Source: Antedon mediterranea
Taxonomy: Eukaryota; Echinodermata; Crinoidea; Comatulida; Antedonidae
Reading direction: 5' to 3'
Assembly: GCF_964355755.1 (NCBI RefSeq)
Contig: NC_092673.1
Location: 10,113,001-10,177,000, forward strand
Length of the DNA stretch: 64,000 bases
Shown: positions 1-9,770 of the stretch, piece by piece
Layout of the letters: each line of letters opens with the position of its first letter
Position numbering within the stretch: the stretch's first letter is position 1
Made by a program: the position numbers and the translations under genes
Notes under the pieces: generated by a model
The model's input: the letters and a program-made list of their open reading frames with translations, nothing else
Told to the model about the DNA's origin: nothing
The model's database searches: none

Positions 1-2
1 AT

Positions 3-1820
3 TAGTCAGGTGGCTTAGCGACTAAAACGTTACACAGTGGACAAAAGCACCAAATTTTGCATTCGAGGCTTCTTTTAGACGTACTAATTGATTTTTGCCT
101 AGGAGCCACCCAATCAGCTTCCGATTTTCCAAGATGGCGTCCAAAATCCAAAATGGCTGCCAGAAATTCATATATCTCTGGCTGTAAAAGTTACAATAGA
201 CAAATAATGTACTGAATCAAGAATTTCTGAGGTCAGTAAAACCAATTCAGGAAATATTATATAAAGTGAGTTCCAAGATGGCACCCAAAAATGAAAAAAA
301 TGGTAGCCATTGATATTGAAATACATATAATCGTATACAAAGTCACAAATAGTCCATTCCTAATGTATTTTAGTCTGCAAATCAGAAGGAAAGTGCAAGC
401 ATTGCATTTTATGAAATTTTTAACCATGCTAGTTATAAAAACCCATGTTATCAAATTTCTAATGTTTTCTTTGACCTTTGACCTCAATTTGAATATTTTA
501 ATCCAATTGAAAACAAAATAACCATATCTCCGCAACGCTTACATTAAATTAAATCATTTTAGTGTCAAATTATTTGGAAGATGCTTATTAATATTCGTCC
601 TAATGGAAACATTTATCAAAAATGGCCGGAAGTATGATTTTTGGTATTTTTGACCTTTGACCTGCATGTCATATAACTTGGTAACTAACAGTTGGACAAA
701 CTTTAAATAGGTCTCAAATTAATCAGAAGATGGATGTTTCTATTCAGTGTAATACAAACTTTTCCAAGAAAATGACCCAGATTCTTGTTATTGACCTGTA
801 CTGGTAGTACACATTTCTATATCTCGAAAACTAGTGGTCGTAAAAATTCTTTATGAGAAATTGTTAAAAAAATATATATTTACATGTTTTATAATAAAAC
901 AGTTTCTATGAAAATGTAAAAGAATCCGATTTATGACTAAACTAAATTTGTAATTTGTTAACATCCAATTAAAATGTGTTATATTTGCTGATTTTAGGCA
1001 CTTAACGTAAATTTATCTAAACTATGGATATTTAATGTAAAATTTGTTTTCTTTGTAATTATCTATCAAATAAGACCATTTAAAAAATATTCTGACAAAA
1101 ACTTAGTTAGTCACAGGTCAAAAAGTGTACTTTTACTTATGTCAACAGTGCTCTCAATCTTTATTTTCCCCAAAAATACCACATTTTATGTGGTTTCAGC
1201 CCGGGTTTCAGAAACTGAATTGGTTACTGAATAGATTTTTTTTACAGTTACTTGTAATTTACATACCACCTCTACCATTTACTACAGCTACTTCATTTAC
1301 ATATTACTTCTGCCGTCCACAGATACTGTATGTGATTTCCTAGTTGACTGGCAGCCATTTTGGATTTTTCCCACCATCTTTGCAACGAGTGACCTATATT
1401 ATGTACCATGTCTAAATTATGTTTCAATGACCATGATTAGGCCTACTCCATGTTTTCCTACTTCGTTTGATACCTATATGCGATTTCTGCAACCAGAATG
1501 ATATTCCAGTTTAGGCTACTGGCAGCCATGTTGGATTTTGGCTACCATCTTAACAACGAATGACCCATGTCATGCAACATGTCTAAAATATGTTTCAATG
1601 ACCATGAATACTTATATTTTGATTGTTCATTTGCCTATATGTGACTTCTGGAACAAATGAAATGTGATTTTCCAATGTATTGATCTTGAAAAATAAATTA
1701 CGACCAGAGTAGCTCCTAGGCAAAAATCAATTGGTAGGTCTCAACGAAGCTCCATGCCAAATTTGGCGCTTTTGTCCACCGTGTAACGATTTCCTCATTT
1801 TTTGTTAAGCCACCTGACTA
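3..1820. mobile_element. Non-autonomous TIR DNA transposon, TA-flanked (element 1)
   Basis: The two ends are inverted copies of each other over about 105 bp: the left end runs from 3 to about 107 and the right end from about 1711 to 1820, both starting TAGTCAGGTGGCTTA when read inward. TA at 3-4 and at 1819-1820 fits a TA target duplication of the Tc1/mariner type, though that superfamily is inferred from the TSD alone. The interior has no credible transposase frame. It holds TTTGACCTTTGACC words, CAAGATGGC/AATGGCxGCC words, and an internal duplication (about 1345-1510 against 1516-1660). Parts at 391-1275 recur in altered order at 32160-33405. Confidence 0.85.
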
Positions 1821-1949
1821 TATTGAATGATATTAAATAAATTTACCATACAGTATAGGCATATTAATAATTAATTCTAAATTTTTATGAAATAAATTAA
1901 TGCAATAAATAAATACTGGTTGTATAAATAAAACAAACTCTTTGACTTA

Positions 1950-2100
1950 CAACTTCAGACTCATAAAGTTCACCATCAAGCAATATATAATTTGGATCTG
2001 CTTCAAGAACATGTCCATCAAAGGTATGATATGCGATCTGCATCAAGGTCACTATAAATGGCTTCTTGTGTATTTGCAGTATCTCCAGTAATTATAAAAT
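1950..2100 (-). pseudogene. Exon-like fragment of unknown extracellular protein
   Basis: The minus strand reads an open segment containing FDGHVLEADPNYILLDGELY, followed by a plausible 5' splice site (GTAAGT) at about 1950. The family was not recognised. It lies downstream of PKHD1L1-like copy A on the same strand and may belong to its 3' end or to another gene. Upstream, the reading merges with the ~105-120 bp tandem units. Short length and no intact neighbours make it weak. Confidence 0.35.
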
Positions 2101-2480
2101 CAATGATTGAACCTGAAATGATGGAAAAAGTTGTACAATGTTAATGATGATATGCGACCTGCAGTGAGGTCATGATGAAGGACTTCCTTTGTTTTTTTTA
2201 TCTCCGCCATTATGAACCTGAACTGACGAAGTTTTGTAAAAAGAGGTTAATTATATGCGACCTGCAGTGAGATCACAATGAATGACTTCCTTTGTTTGTT
2301 TAGTATCTCTGTCATATATGAACCTGAGCTAACAAAATGTTGTAAAAAGACTAAGAATGATATGCAACCTGCTGTGAGGTCATGATAAATTATTTGGTTA
2401 TTTTTTGCAGTATCTCCAGTCATCCAATAGTTAATGAAGATAGAACCAAGTGAGAAACATCCTTAAACAAACATTGAACT
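2028..2480. repeat. Four degenerate ~105-120 bp tandem units
   Basis: Units begin with GATATGCGACCTGCAGTGAG-like sequence at about 2028, 2149, 2252 and 2358, spaced 121, 103 and 106 bp. Each includes a TCATGATGAA..CTTCCTTTG block and a TATCTCC block. On the minus strand two units read a similar peptide (FIVTLMQIAYH and FIMTSLQVAYH), so an exon segment seems to have been tandemly duplicated. Confidence 0.6.
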
Positions 2481-2489
2481 GATTAGTAC

Positions 2490-2860
2490 CAAACTTAGAT
2501 TGTGAACTTACCTTCACTGATTTCTACTGAAGAAATAGTGACATTTAAATATGAAACATCAAAGTTATTAATGAAGTTGATTTCAAGATAGTCTTCTTTT
2601 CCTGCGGCAACTGTTGCATAATCTCCGTAAAACTTCAAGACTACTTTAACTGGATTTTCTTTATGCTTATCAACATTGCTTACATCAAATGGATCTAACT
2701 TTGCAGACAATAGTCACTAATTGGGATTGTAACTTTGTAAGACATTGAAAACCAGTAGCACTGATCGATTAGTTGTAGAAGACACGTTGTGCTGATGTCA
2801 GGTCCACTTGAGTAGTTTTCTGGCATGTATAAACTTATGGTAGCTGTCCAGTTGTAATCC
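2490..2860 (-). pseudogene. Exon-like fragments, extracellular-type sequence, family not assigned
   Basis: Two neighbouring open segments lie on the minus strand. The first (about 2860-2705) includes WTATISLYMPENYSSG and ends at a stop. The second (2710-2495, 71 codons) includes GDYATVAAGKEDYLEINF and NVTISSVEISEG, followed by a GTAAGT-type donor. Two N-x-S/T sites suit an extracellular protein. The frames do not join without a shift. A SEA-like or calcium-binding beta module is possible but not established. It could be the 3' continuation of the fibrocystin-L-like copy A. Confidence 0.35.
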
Positions 2861-3282
2861 TAACAATAGGACATATTGGAACTTTGGAAAGTGAATGGAA
2901 ATTTGAATTTTGAGCTTTAATGAGGAAGTTTGTAACTAGGTGTGGTTATTATTGAAAATGGCATTTTAGCTTAATAAAAACTTGAAACTTATTGGGTGTG
3001 GTACTATAAATTAAGCTAATGCTCTTGTGACCCACAATCAGATTATGCCTAGAATATTATATTTATCCTTGTTTGACCAATGTTTGACCAATGTTTGACC
3101 AATATTTATCCAATTGTTCTGACGGTTGTCTTTAATTTGAGGTGATTTATACAGCCGATCTGTAGTCTGTAATTGGATTTTTATGGGAGTGACTTGAAGG
3201 TACTTTTGGCTAGTCTTCAACATAAGTTGCTCTTAGAGTGGATACGATAGTCTACAATTAAAGATGCTTTTAAAATTTCTCT

Positions 3283-3660
3283 ATCCCACTTAAATGCATC
3301 ACAATCCATGTCCACGCAATCAGAAGGATTAACTTTACTGTTAAGATTAAATGAAAAGTATTGTAGGTAAGTGTACTAGGTTGATGAAAATAATGCAACT
3401 AGCAAGTAAGGATACACAATGATTTACAATTACGTAACTTGGATAAATGCAAGTGGTCCGTAGATATATAGGATAAATACTATTAATACTACCCTAAATT
3501 AGATATATGTATGTAAACCCTGTTCTCGTCTGACTGTTTACCATCTTTGTACCTACAGCGGACATTGGGTGAATACCATCATTTGATAGATTGGTCATAA
3601 TAGCGTAATGATCTTTCTTACACGCAGTATCAAAATGAGCAAATGTGACATCTATTGATA
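3283..3660 (-). pseudogene. PKHD1L1-like exons, copy A (IMTN and DCVDMDCDAFK segments)
   Basis: On the minus strand about 3660-3494 reads DVTFAHFDTACKKDHYAIM and continues through HPMSAVGTKM. A second fragment near 3330-3283 reads DCVDMDCDAFK. Both are recognisable copies of segments at 15745-15925 and 15000-15245, in the same order and strand, and the intervening DNA at about 3380-3480 matches 15625-15740. The end of the first segment is shifted out of frame relative to copy B, and the second is cut short. In PKHD1-family proteins such segments lie after the parallel beta-helix region. The family call rests on recall of fibrocystin-L motifs. Confidence 0.5.
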
Positions 3661-3944
3661 AGAGAAAGAGAAAAATACCTTTATTTGTAAATGAATAAGT
3701 AGGTTGAAATATATTCATTTGGTATTGTTTCACCAAAAATGTATTCTGATACTAAAACAGTACTAAGGGACAACCTCAACATTACGGTGGTGATAACTTG
3801 GATACAATAGCATTTTTATGTTTATCCAAACAAGCATTCAGCTTCATGTGTAAACAGCATGAGTATAATACATTGTAACCTTGCATTTTTTCCTGTAATA
3901 GAATTCAAACAATGGCAGTTGTTGGTTTGTCCAAGTAAGGACCA

Positions 3945-4143
3945 GATTATGTCATGCTTTTACATACCTTGCAATCTTGTGCTTCCAGCAATAGCTGGGT
4001 AATTATGTATACCATGAAATGGAAAAAATGGAGCACCATTATCACCAGACATGAAACTTGCCCTCACGTATCCAGCATTTCCGTTGTCGAGACCACGAGG
4101 TGCACGCTGTTTTGCACTTTGACCTGCATTCTCCGGTTGATTC
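3945..4143 (-). pseudogene. PKHD1L1-like exon, copy A (MSGDNGAPFFPFHGIHNYP)
   Basis: The minus strand reads PENAGQSAKQRAPRG, then SFMSGDNGAPFFPFHGIHNY. Copy B at 16310-16485 encodes nearly the same peptide. Copy A lacks one base relative to copy B just after IHNYPAI, so the last dozen codons are out of frame. The Harbinger-sized DNA element begins about 20 bp beyond the exon's upstream edge. The exon fits the fibrocystin-L extracellular region. Confidence 0.5.
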
Positions 4144-4163
4144 TGAAATATGGGAAAATGTAA

Positions 4164-6303
4164 GGCTAAATAAAATTAATAACCAGTTTATCGTCTGGGA
4201 TTTTTTTTAAAAACGATGAGGGAGGCCCTTTTTATTTTTTATTTAAATTTATGCAAATTTTTCCAATATGGCCGCCAACTTATATTTTTATTCTTACATT
4301 TCTTAAACTCTAAAATGTATGTAAATAAAAATACACTTGAAAACAGTCTCATTTGAATACTAATAATTTTAATTAAGCTTTACCAAGGTATAACCTAGTA
4401 CAAAGCTTAAAATTAATATTATTTCTATTTAAAGTTCAGCATAGTTCTTTTGTCTTGGCAGCTTTGCCTCCATCCTTGCATCCATCGCATATAGGATAGC
4501 TCCCTGCTTCTTCGATTAAATTATGCTCGCTGCCACAGTATAGGCACAAGGGATGTTACAAAGTAAGCTGCCTCTATTGGATCTATACCTTTAAGTTTAT
4601 CATTAATGAAGACAATTTTAAATATAGATTCGTCTGCATTCTCAATGTCTTGAAAGCTGTTCCCACAAGTAAATGACAATGTGTCAAGCTCTCGCTCTAG
4701 CTTCTGGTCCCTCTTCAGCACTCGGTCTGTGTAGCACACTCTCCACTTGAGGCATTCTTCACACTATTGAAAGATGAAAAATGTATGAAAGTCGTTTTTA
4801 ACAATGTTCGAAAATGGAAAATGCAGTAAGTATACCTGAATATTGAAAGAAATTTTATTTTGTGTACTGTAGTATCATACACAAAACATGTACATGTAAA
4901 CTGTACAACCGTCTTGGCGTTGTTTGATTTCTGTGATGACGGCGAGAAAGGCACGGTGTGTCGTCCGGAAGCCTTCAAGAGTTTAGATGGGACATACAAC
5001 TCCTCTCCTTCTTTACCATACAACTCCTGAAAATATATATATTGTATATCATACCATTCTCTATTCAATTTGGAAAAACATTAGAAGCACATTATTAACA
5101 AAACATAAGTTCATATAATGCTCACCTCAAAGTGTAGGTACTTTTCCTGCTTTGGTATTGGAAATGGCAGGTGATTCAGTTGGCCAAACACCTCTGGCAC
5201 AGTTCTTGGTGTCCCACACACACATCCATTATGGCCACATTTCTTGATTGACACAATGGTAACACAATGGGTCTTCATGAAGTCAGTTATATGTCTTGAA
5301 AGTTTACAGGGTATTGATGCGTTCATTAGAATTTCTGGATTAAAGTTTTTATCAATTAGATTGATCTTCTTTACAATTATTAACATTTCTTCTTTCACAG
5401 CTGGACTAAATACTTTGAAATTTTTACCTTTCAGTTGTAGTTGTAGTAGTCTTTAATCTCTGCAGTATTAACCTTGCCCAGTTCTCTAATTGCTTTGATA
5501 CTATTTGCTGCTTCAAAGATGCTGTTTTTTCCCTCATTACACCAACTCCCTGCAGCCCCAAGTTGAGATTTGACATGATTCATTCAACCGAATTCTTCCA
5601 GCTGTGGTGGGCTGGTGTCTGTACAAGGATTAACTGGTCCAAGTCTCTGTGTAGGAAATATGCCAACTGTAGCCTAGTAACTGAGTCCTTGGAAAACGCA
5701 AATTGTGGTCTGGGCCACCATCGTGATATATGGCACTCTATGGGAAATTGCTCATCCCTTCTATTTATTAATTATTGGTCCAATTCTGCAGCATGTCTTA
5801 TCGCACTCGATGGTTCAAATACATTTTCCTTCAGGCCTACATACACCTGACCATCGTTTTGCGAATCAAAACACAAACAAATACCCCCATTTTATCGTAG
5901 TTCAACAAAGAGTAATTAAAAAATCACGACGAACGAATAATAAAGATTCTCTGTGTACCGTGGAAACAAAACCGGGCAATGTCAAGTCGGTCGGGCCTCG
6001 CTGTTCCAGACTGTGTACCAATGTCATACTAATTAGTCACGCGTGTTGCACACTGCAAAACGGCTGCTGCATGTCTAAGTAAGGTTTACCTTATTCGACC
6101 CGAGCCTAGTACACGATGTGTGGGCTGTACTCGTACGGTATCTAGACCTACAGTATTTGGATTACGATTTACGGAAAAGTTAACATTTTGTAATATAAAT
6201 TCTAGTCAAATAATTCAAACATAAAAAATAAAATAAAAACCGATACGGTGCCAAAAATCGGCGCGGGCGGGGGCGATAAACTGGTTATAAATTTTATTTG
6301 GCC
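4164..6303. mobile_element. 2.1 kb DNA transposon with ~30 bp TIRs and TAA target duplication
   Basis: The left end (GGCTAAATAAAATTAATAAC..) and the inverted right end (GGCCAAATAAAATTTATAAC..) match over about 30 bp through CAGTTTATCG. TAA flanks both sides (4161-4163 and 6304-6306). The matching, uninterrupted site in copy B at about 16510-16530 (..AATGTAATATTATAATCAG) shows the empty target, so the boundaries are exact to a base or two. A 3-bp TAA duplication is usual for PIF/Harbinger, but the coded protein relic does not prove that superfamily. Confidence 0.85.
4440..5790 (-). pseudogene. Transposon-borne zinc-ribbon / DDE-like protein, broken into segments
   Basis: Four minus-strand segments, in order, look like exons or shifted pieces of one protein. 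About 5790-5455 carries a GGPDHNLRFPRTQ-like peptide, a NSVE segment and NLGLQGVGVMREKTAS. 5398-5110 carries CGHNGCVCGTPRTVPEV and ends before a GTGAGC. About 5035-4925 carries ELYGKEGEELYVPSKLL. About 4760-4440 carries ECLKWRVCYTD, TCGNSF, then after a frame change CLYCGSEH and CDGCKDGG before a stop. The paired CxxC motifs imply zinc binding. The D-G-G-P-D then later S-x-E pattern hints at a DDE nuclease. Similar proteins are familiar as repetitive 'uncharacterised' families in marine invertebrates, but their role is unproven. Confidence 0.5.
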
Positions 6304-6546
6304 TAATATTTTTATCAGAATTTATAAATTAAGTGACTGATTACACAATGAAATGGCATTATCAGTACACGTTAGGAAAAAGAAGGTAGAAAGTCCTTTG
6401 ACAAATTGCCTTATGAAAGTCAAGTATGCATGTATAATTTATTTGACAGAATGTAAAAAAATAGTCCCCCAAACTGACAATATAATAAACATTTAAAAAA
6501 AAAACATAACTAAATGCATCTTTTAAATTGAATAATAAAAATGTTC

Positions 6547-6703
6547 ATAGATGACAAATTTCGTTTTTGTAAAAGCACAAGTTAACGGAGTACTTACTCG
6601 AACGTTTCGATCTCTATCAGAGATCCTTCTCAACTGACTGCGGAGTGTTAATGCAGCTTGGTCATTCTTGACGTCATCTGTTGATGACGTTGTACGCCTC
6701 CGG
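6547..6703 (-). repeat. 3' pseudo-LTR of the Penelope-like element
   Basis: This 157-bp copy runs from ATAGATGACAAATTTCG to GTACGCCTCCGG and matches 8507-8663. On the element's sense strand it contains the hairpin GATCTCTGATAGAGATC followed by GAAACGTTCGAG. It overlaps the end of the RT/EN frame, whose stop lies at 6648. Confidence 0.85.
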
Positions 6704-7967
6704 TTGTAGGTTGGAGGTTGTGCGGGGCTCGGCCAGGTGATGTGTCTATCAAATCATTGTACAAATGCGAGAGTTCGTGGGCTCCAGTGTCCCGGTTCAT
6801 GGTCTTCTCTTTATTTCTCCTTATATGTAATGATTCTCTAATCTGTCTGTCTTTGCGTTTAGGCTCTTTGGTTAAGATGGTAGCCTCCCAGTTCGGTACA
6901 TGATTGTGTTTTATGACATGTTCTGTAATGGCAGATTTGTGTATGATCGAAGATGTGGATGTTCTGGAGGCCCTAGTCATTACTCCCCCCGTGTTTGTTG
7001 TAACATCTTTTTTGTGATCATTAATTCGTGTTTGTAATGCCCTCCCTGTTTCCCCAATGTAAACTTGTGGACAGTTGCGGCAGGTGACTTCGTAGATTAC
7101 TCCACATGTATCCATCTTCTCGATTTTATCTTTTGGGTGGACGAGGCTATTCTTGATTTTATTTTGGGGTAGGAAATAGGTTCCGACATTGTGATAGGAG
7201 AGAGTGCGTCGTATTCTTTCTGCCATTCCTTTTACATAGGGGATTCCTATGCTACCTCGCATCTTGATCTTTTCCTTCTGTGGTTCGTGTCCTTTGTTCT
7301 TTTTCCTTTTTCGGTTTTCCATAACTCTCTGGAAGGACCACTCTGGATACTGGCAGTTGTGTAACGCTTTCTTGATGTTATCCATCTCAACTTTCCTCAA
7401 ATCCATATCTCCCACTACCTTCTCAGCTCTGTCCACAAGCGTGTTTATAAGCCCCAGTTCGTGTTCGAGTGGATGATGTGAGTTGAAATGTAAATATTGG
7501 TCTGTGTGAGTGGGCTTCCGATAGACTGAGGTGGTAACTGTTCCATTGTCATTGAGTGTGATGAGCATGTCCAGGAAAGGTATTGTGTTGTTTGTCATCG
7601 ATTCTGTGGTGAACTTGATATTGTCAGTTATATCGATGTTATTAAGATGTGTGTTAAATGTATGTACTGTACCTATGGGGATGATAGCTAATACATCATC
7701 AACGTATCGTTTCCAATACACAGGCTTGATGTTAGTGGGTGCCGTGTTTATGGCTTGATGTTCGAGCCACTCTAGATACAAGTTCGCCAATATAGGACTT
7801 ATTGGGCTTCCCATAGCAATGCCTTGTATTTGCCTATAAATGTTACCATTGAACGAGAAATAGGTTTTGTTCACAATTAAACCGAGGAGCTCCATTATGT
7901 CTGTCACATGTAGTTTAGTTCTATCCAGAAGTGTCGGATCTGTTGTTAGGCGATTTTTCGTCCTCAC
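6648..7967 (-). pseudogene. Penelope-like reverse transcriptase plus GIY-YIG endonuclease, N-terminally deleted
   Basis: This 439-codon frame starts inside the RT fold. It shows GIAMGSPISPILANLYLEWL at about residues 49-68, the catalytic YVDD at about 88-91, and FLDMLI near 131. A linker with a basic RKRKKNKG patch leads to a GIY-YIG-type nuclease at about 288-305 (GVIYEVTCRNC then VYIGETGR), followed by ITEH, KHNH and the glutamate-bearing ESLHIRR. RT copies the element RNA; the endonuclease nicks target DNA. The fingers region upstream is missing, so the protein is unlikely to be active. The start codon is arbitrary because the true N-terminus lies in the separate upstream frame. Confidence 0.85.
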
Positions 7968-7995
7968 TAACCAACTTACTAGACAGATTTACCAC

Positions 7996-8490
7996 TCATT
8001 TTTCTCTTAAGATCTTACCGGATAAATCCTGTTCTTGATGTAAATCTCTAGCTGCGTTTTCTGCTTTGTTTTTCCACCACAACAGTTTGTTTTGTTGTCG
8101 TGATCGGCATTTTAAGAATTCCGCTTCACACACTTTGTTTACGTGATTACATACATTGGTGATGTCCCCTCCGTTGGGAATTAGCGATACGATTTCCTCA
8201 TTTAAATCTTTCTTTTTGCCTTCTAACTGTGTGATTTTGTTGGTGGTGATTCTTATTCTCTCACGTAAAAGCTGTCTTTCTGCATGTTTTATTATTTCCT
8301 CTGCTTTAGACGATTTGATCGGTCGATATAATTTCAGGCTCGGAGGGGTAATGTCCAACCGCTTACAATGAAGGGAGAATACCCGGTGATTTCTCTGCCG
8401 TGAAATTTTCTTCGCGATATTTTCCTGTTTGCGTACGATGTTGATGGTTTCTTGACCATATTTTTCTCTTAAATCTTGAAAGAATTTCAT
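7996..8490 (-). CDS. N-terminal region of the Penelope-like polyprotein
   Basis: The 164-codon frame begins MKFFQDLREKYGQE 17 bp past the 5' pLTR. It is basic, mostly helical in appearance and ends ..DLSGKILREK. Penelope-like elements carry a poorly conserved N-terminal domain before RT, and the position fits that. Its stop lies about 28 bp from the downstream RT frame, with the intervening RT N-terminus lost. The ATG is supported because the inverted copy at 8847-8861 preserves the same first codons and then stops. Confidence 0.6.
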   Translation of the reverse strand: MKFFQDLREKYGQETINIVRKQENIAKKISRQRNHRVFSLHCKRLDITPPSLKLYRPIKSSKAEEIIKHAERQLLRERIRITTNKITQLEGKKKDLNEEIVSLIPNGGDITNVCNHVNKVCEAEFLKCRSRQQNKLLWWKNKAENAARDLHQEQDLSGKILREK

Positions 8491-8861
8491 TTAGCTTCGA
8501 TTTTGTATAGATGACAAATTTCGTTTTTGTAAAAGCACAAGTTAACGGAGTACTTACTCGAACGTTTCGATCTCTATCAGAGATCCTTCTCAACTGACTG
8601 CGGAGTGTTAATGCAGCTTGGTCATTCTTGACGTCATCTGTTGATGACGTTGTACGCCTCCGGAGGCGTACAACCGGAGGCGTACAACGTCATCAACAGA
8701 TGACGTCAAGAATGACCAAGCTGCATTAACACTCCGCAGTCAGTTGAGAAGGATCTCTGATAGAGATCGAAACGTTCGAGTAAGTACTCCGTTAACTTGT
8801 GCTTTTACAAAAACGAAATTTGTCATCTATACAAAATCGAAGCTAAATGAAATTCTTTCAA
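8476..8861. repeat. Large palindrome: 188-bp arms, 10-bp spacer
   Basis: The left arm (8476-8663) and right arm (8674-8861) are reverse complements along their length by eye. The spacer at 8664-8673 (AGGCGTACAA) is itself a repeat of the arm tip. The arm contains the whole 157-bp pLTR plus the first codons of the N-terminal ORF. Single-stranded, it would form a very stable hairpin. Confidence 0.9.
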
Positions 8862-9009
8862 AAAATGTTCATATTATTTTTTTGGGGGGGTTTCCCACTT
8901 TTATTTCAACGTCATTAACATTGTTTCACTCATTATGATTTTTACATATATAAATTATCTAATCATAATTGCTTACAGTATTCGGTATGCTACAAATGTT
9001 TATATCTTA

Positions 9010-9400
9010 CTGAACCTACCTGTAATACATCGCAATCATGCTTGTACCAATTACAAACGATGACTCCGTTCTCACACATACTTATCAACAGCTTCATGAC
9101 TAAGAGAAGATGGCCCAATGATGATGTTGTCAGCAAGAACAAGATCAGTCATTACAACGGAACTCGAAATTTGGAAAAGGCAATCTGTGTGCAGTCTCTC
9201 TGACCAATGACCATTCCCCGTCATGAACGCTGTGCAAAGAAGTATGGCCTTCGTTGTTGCTCCATTGACTTTCAACGTCACATATCTCCCCACTGATATA
9301 ATACAACACCCTCTCAAAGCTGGCCACAGTGTTGTCTTGTAGGATGACATCTCTGGAGCTCTAGATTTCAATACCTGCTGCCCACGATATATCCTCAGCA
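9010..9400 (-). pseudogene. PKHD1L1-like parallel beta-helix exon, copy A
   Basis: The minus strand reads VASFERVLYYISGEICDVES, then SQWSNNEGHTSLHSVHDG in one frame, and SSVVMTDLVLADN followed by SSLSHEAVDKYV in another. Copy B at 16694-17157 aligns throughout but retains a segment (IWKNWDYGVFF) deleted here. PKHD1/PKHD1L1 proteins have parallel beta-helix repeats rich in such asparagine- and tryptophan-bearing turns. The frame change and the deletion mark this copy as non-functional. Confidence 0.55.
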
Positions 9401-9594
9401 TTGTAGCGGCTATATGTACAAGGAAAGACTGTGTTACTAGGTTATGCAGGATTTGATATTCACTCCCCCATGCAATAATACCCGAGTAATATCAAAGTTA
9501 AAATTAAGAAACAGTCATCTAAATAAACATTGCTGCAGAACAGCAGATTAATCTAAAATGTAAGTTACTATATAAGGAAAAGAGAAGTATTTTG

Positions 9595-9765
9595 GTATTG
9601 CTTATCTGCTCCAACTCTGTGGTGAATTACATTATTCTGAACTGCATCCCGATAGCAGGACTGAAGCCATTATGAAATGTATATTCACGTACAAACGATG
9701 GACTTTCTACAGTAACTTCTCCAATATCCAAGAAAACAACTGAATAATGTGGCTCATAAAAATCT
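9595..9765 (-). pseudogene. PKHD1L1-like exon, copy A (FHNGFSPAIG..NNVIHH)
   Basis: The minus strand reads EPHYSVVFLDIGEVTVESPS, then REYTFHNGFSPAIGMQF, then in a shifted frame QNNVIHHRVGADKQ. A 'TFHxGFSPAIG ... NNVIHHxVG' pattern is a strong signature of the fibrocystin/PKHD1L1 beta-helix region. The frame break lies between the two halves. The same exon in copy B lies at 24185-24340, just past the gypsy element. Confidence 0.6.
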
Positions 9766-9770
9766 GAAAC

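Larger units (their letters stand above)
6547..8861 (-). mobile_element. Penelope-like retroelement with pLTRs and an inverted 5' copy
   Basis: Two 157-bp direct repeats (6547-6703 and 8507-8663), identical by eye, bracket an N-terminal ORF and an RT/GIY-YIG ORF on the minus strand. A further inverted copy of the 5' repeat plus the first codons of the N-terminal ORF follows at 8674-8861. Pseudo-LTRs in direct and inverted arrangement and an RT fused to a GIY-YIG endonuclease are the hallmarks of Penelope-like elements. The element sits in PKHD1L1-like copy A, between the exons at 4.1 kb and 9.0 kb. Internal deletion near 7970-7995 has removed the N-terminal RT part. Confidence 0.85.

Noticed and set aside
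291-535. Short overlapping frames on both strands in element 1
   Set aside because: AT-rich chance ORFs within a repeat that has no coding copy elsewhere in the window.
5563-6082. Plus-strand frames in the 4164-6303 transposon
   Set aside because: The minus strand of the same stretch carries the recognisable zinc/DDE-like protein pieces.
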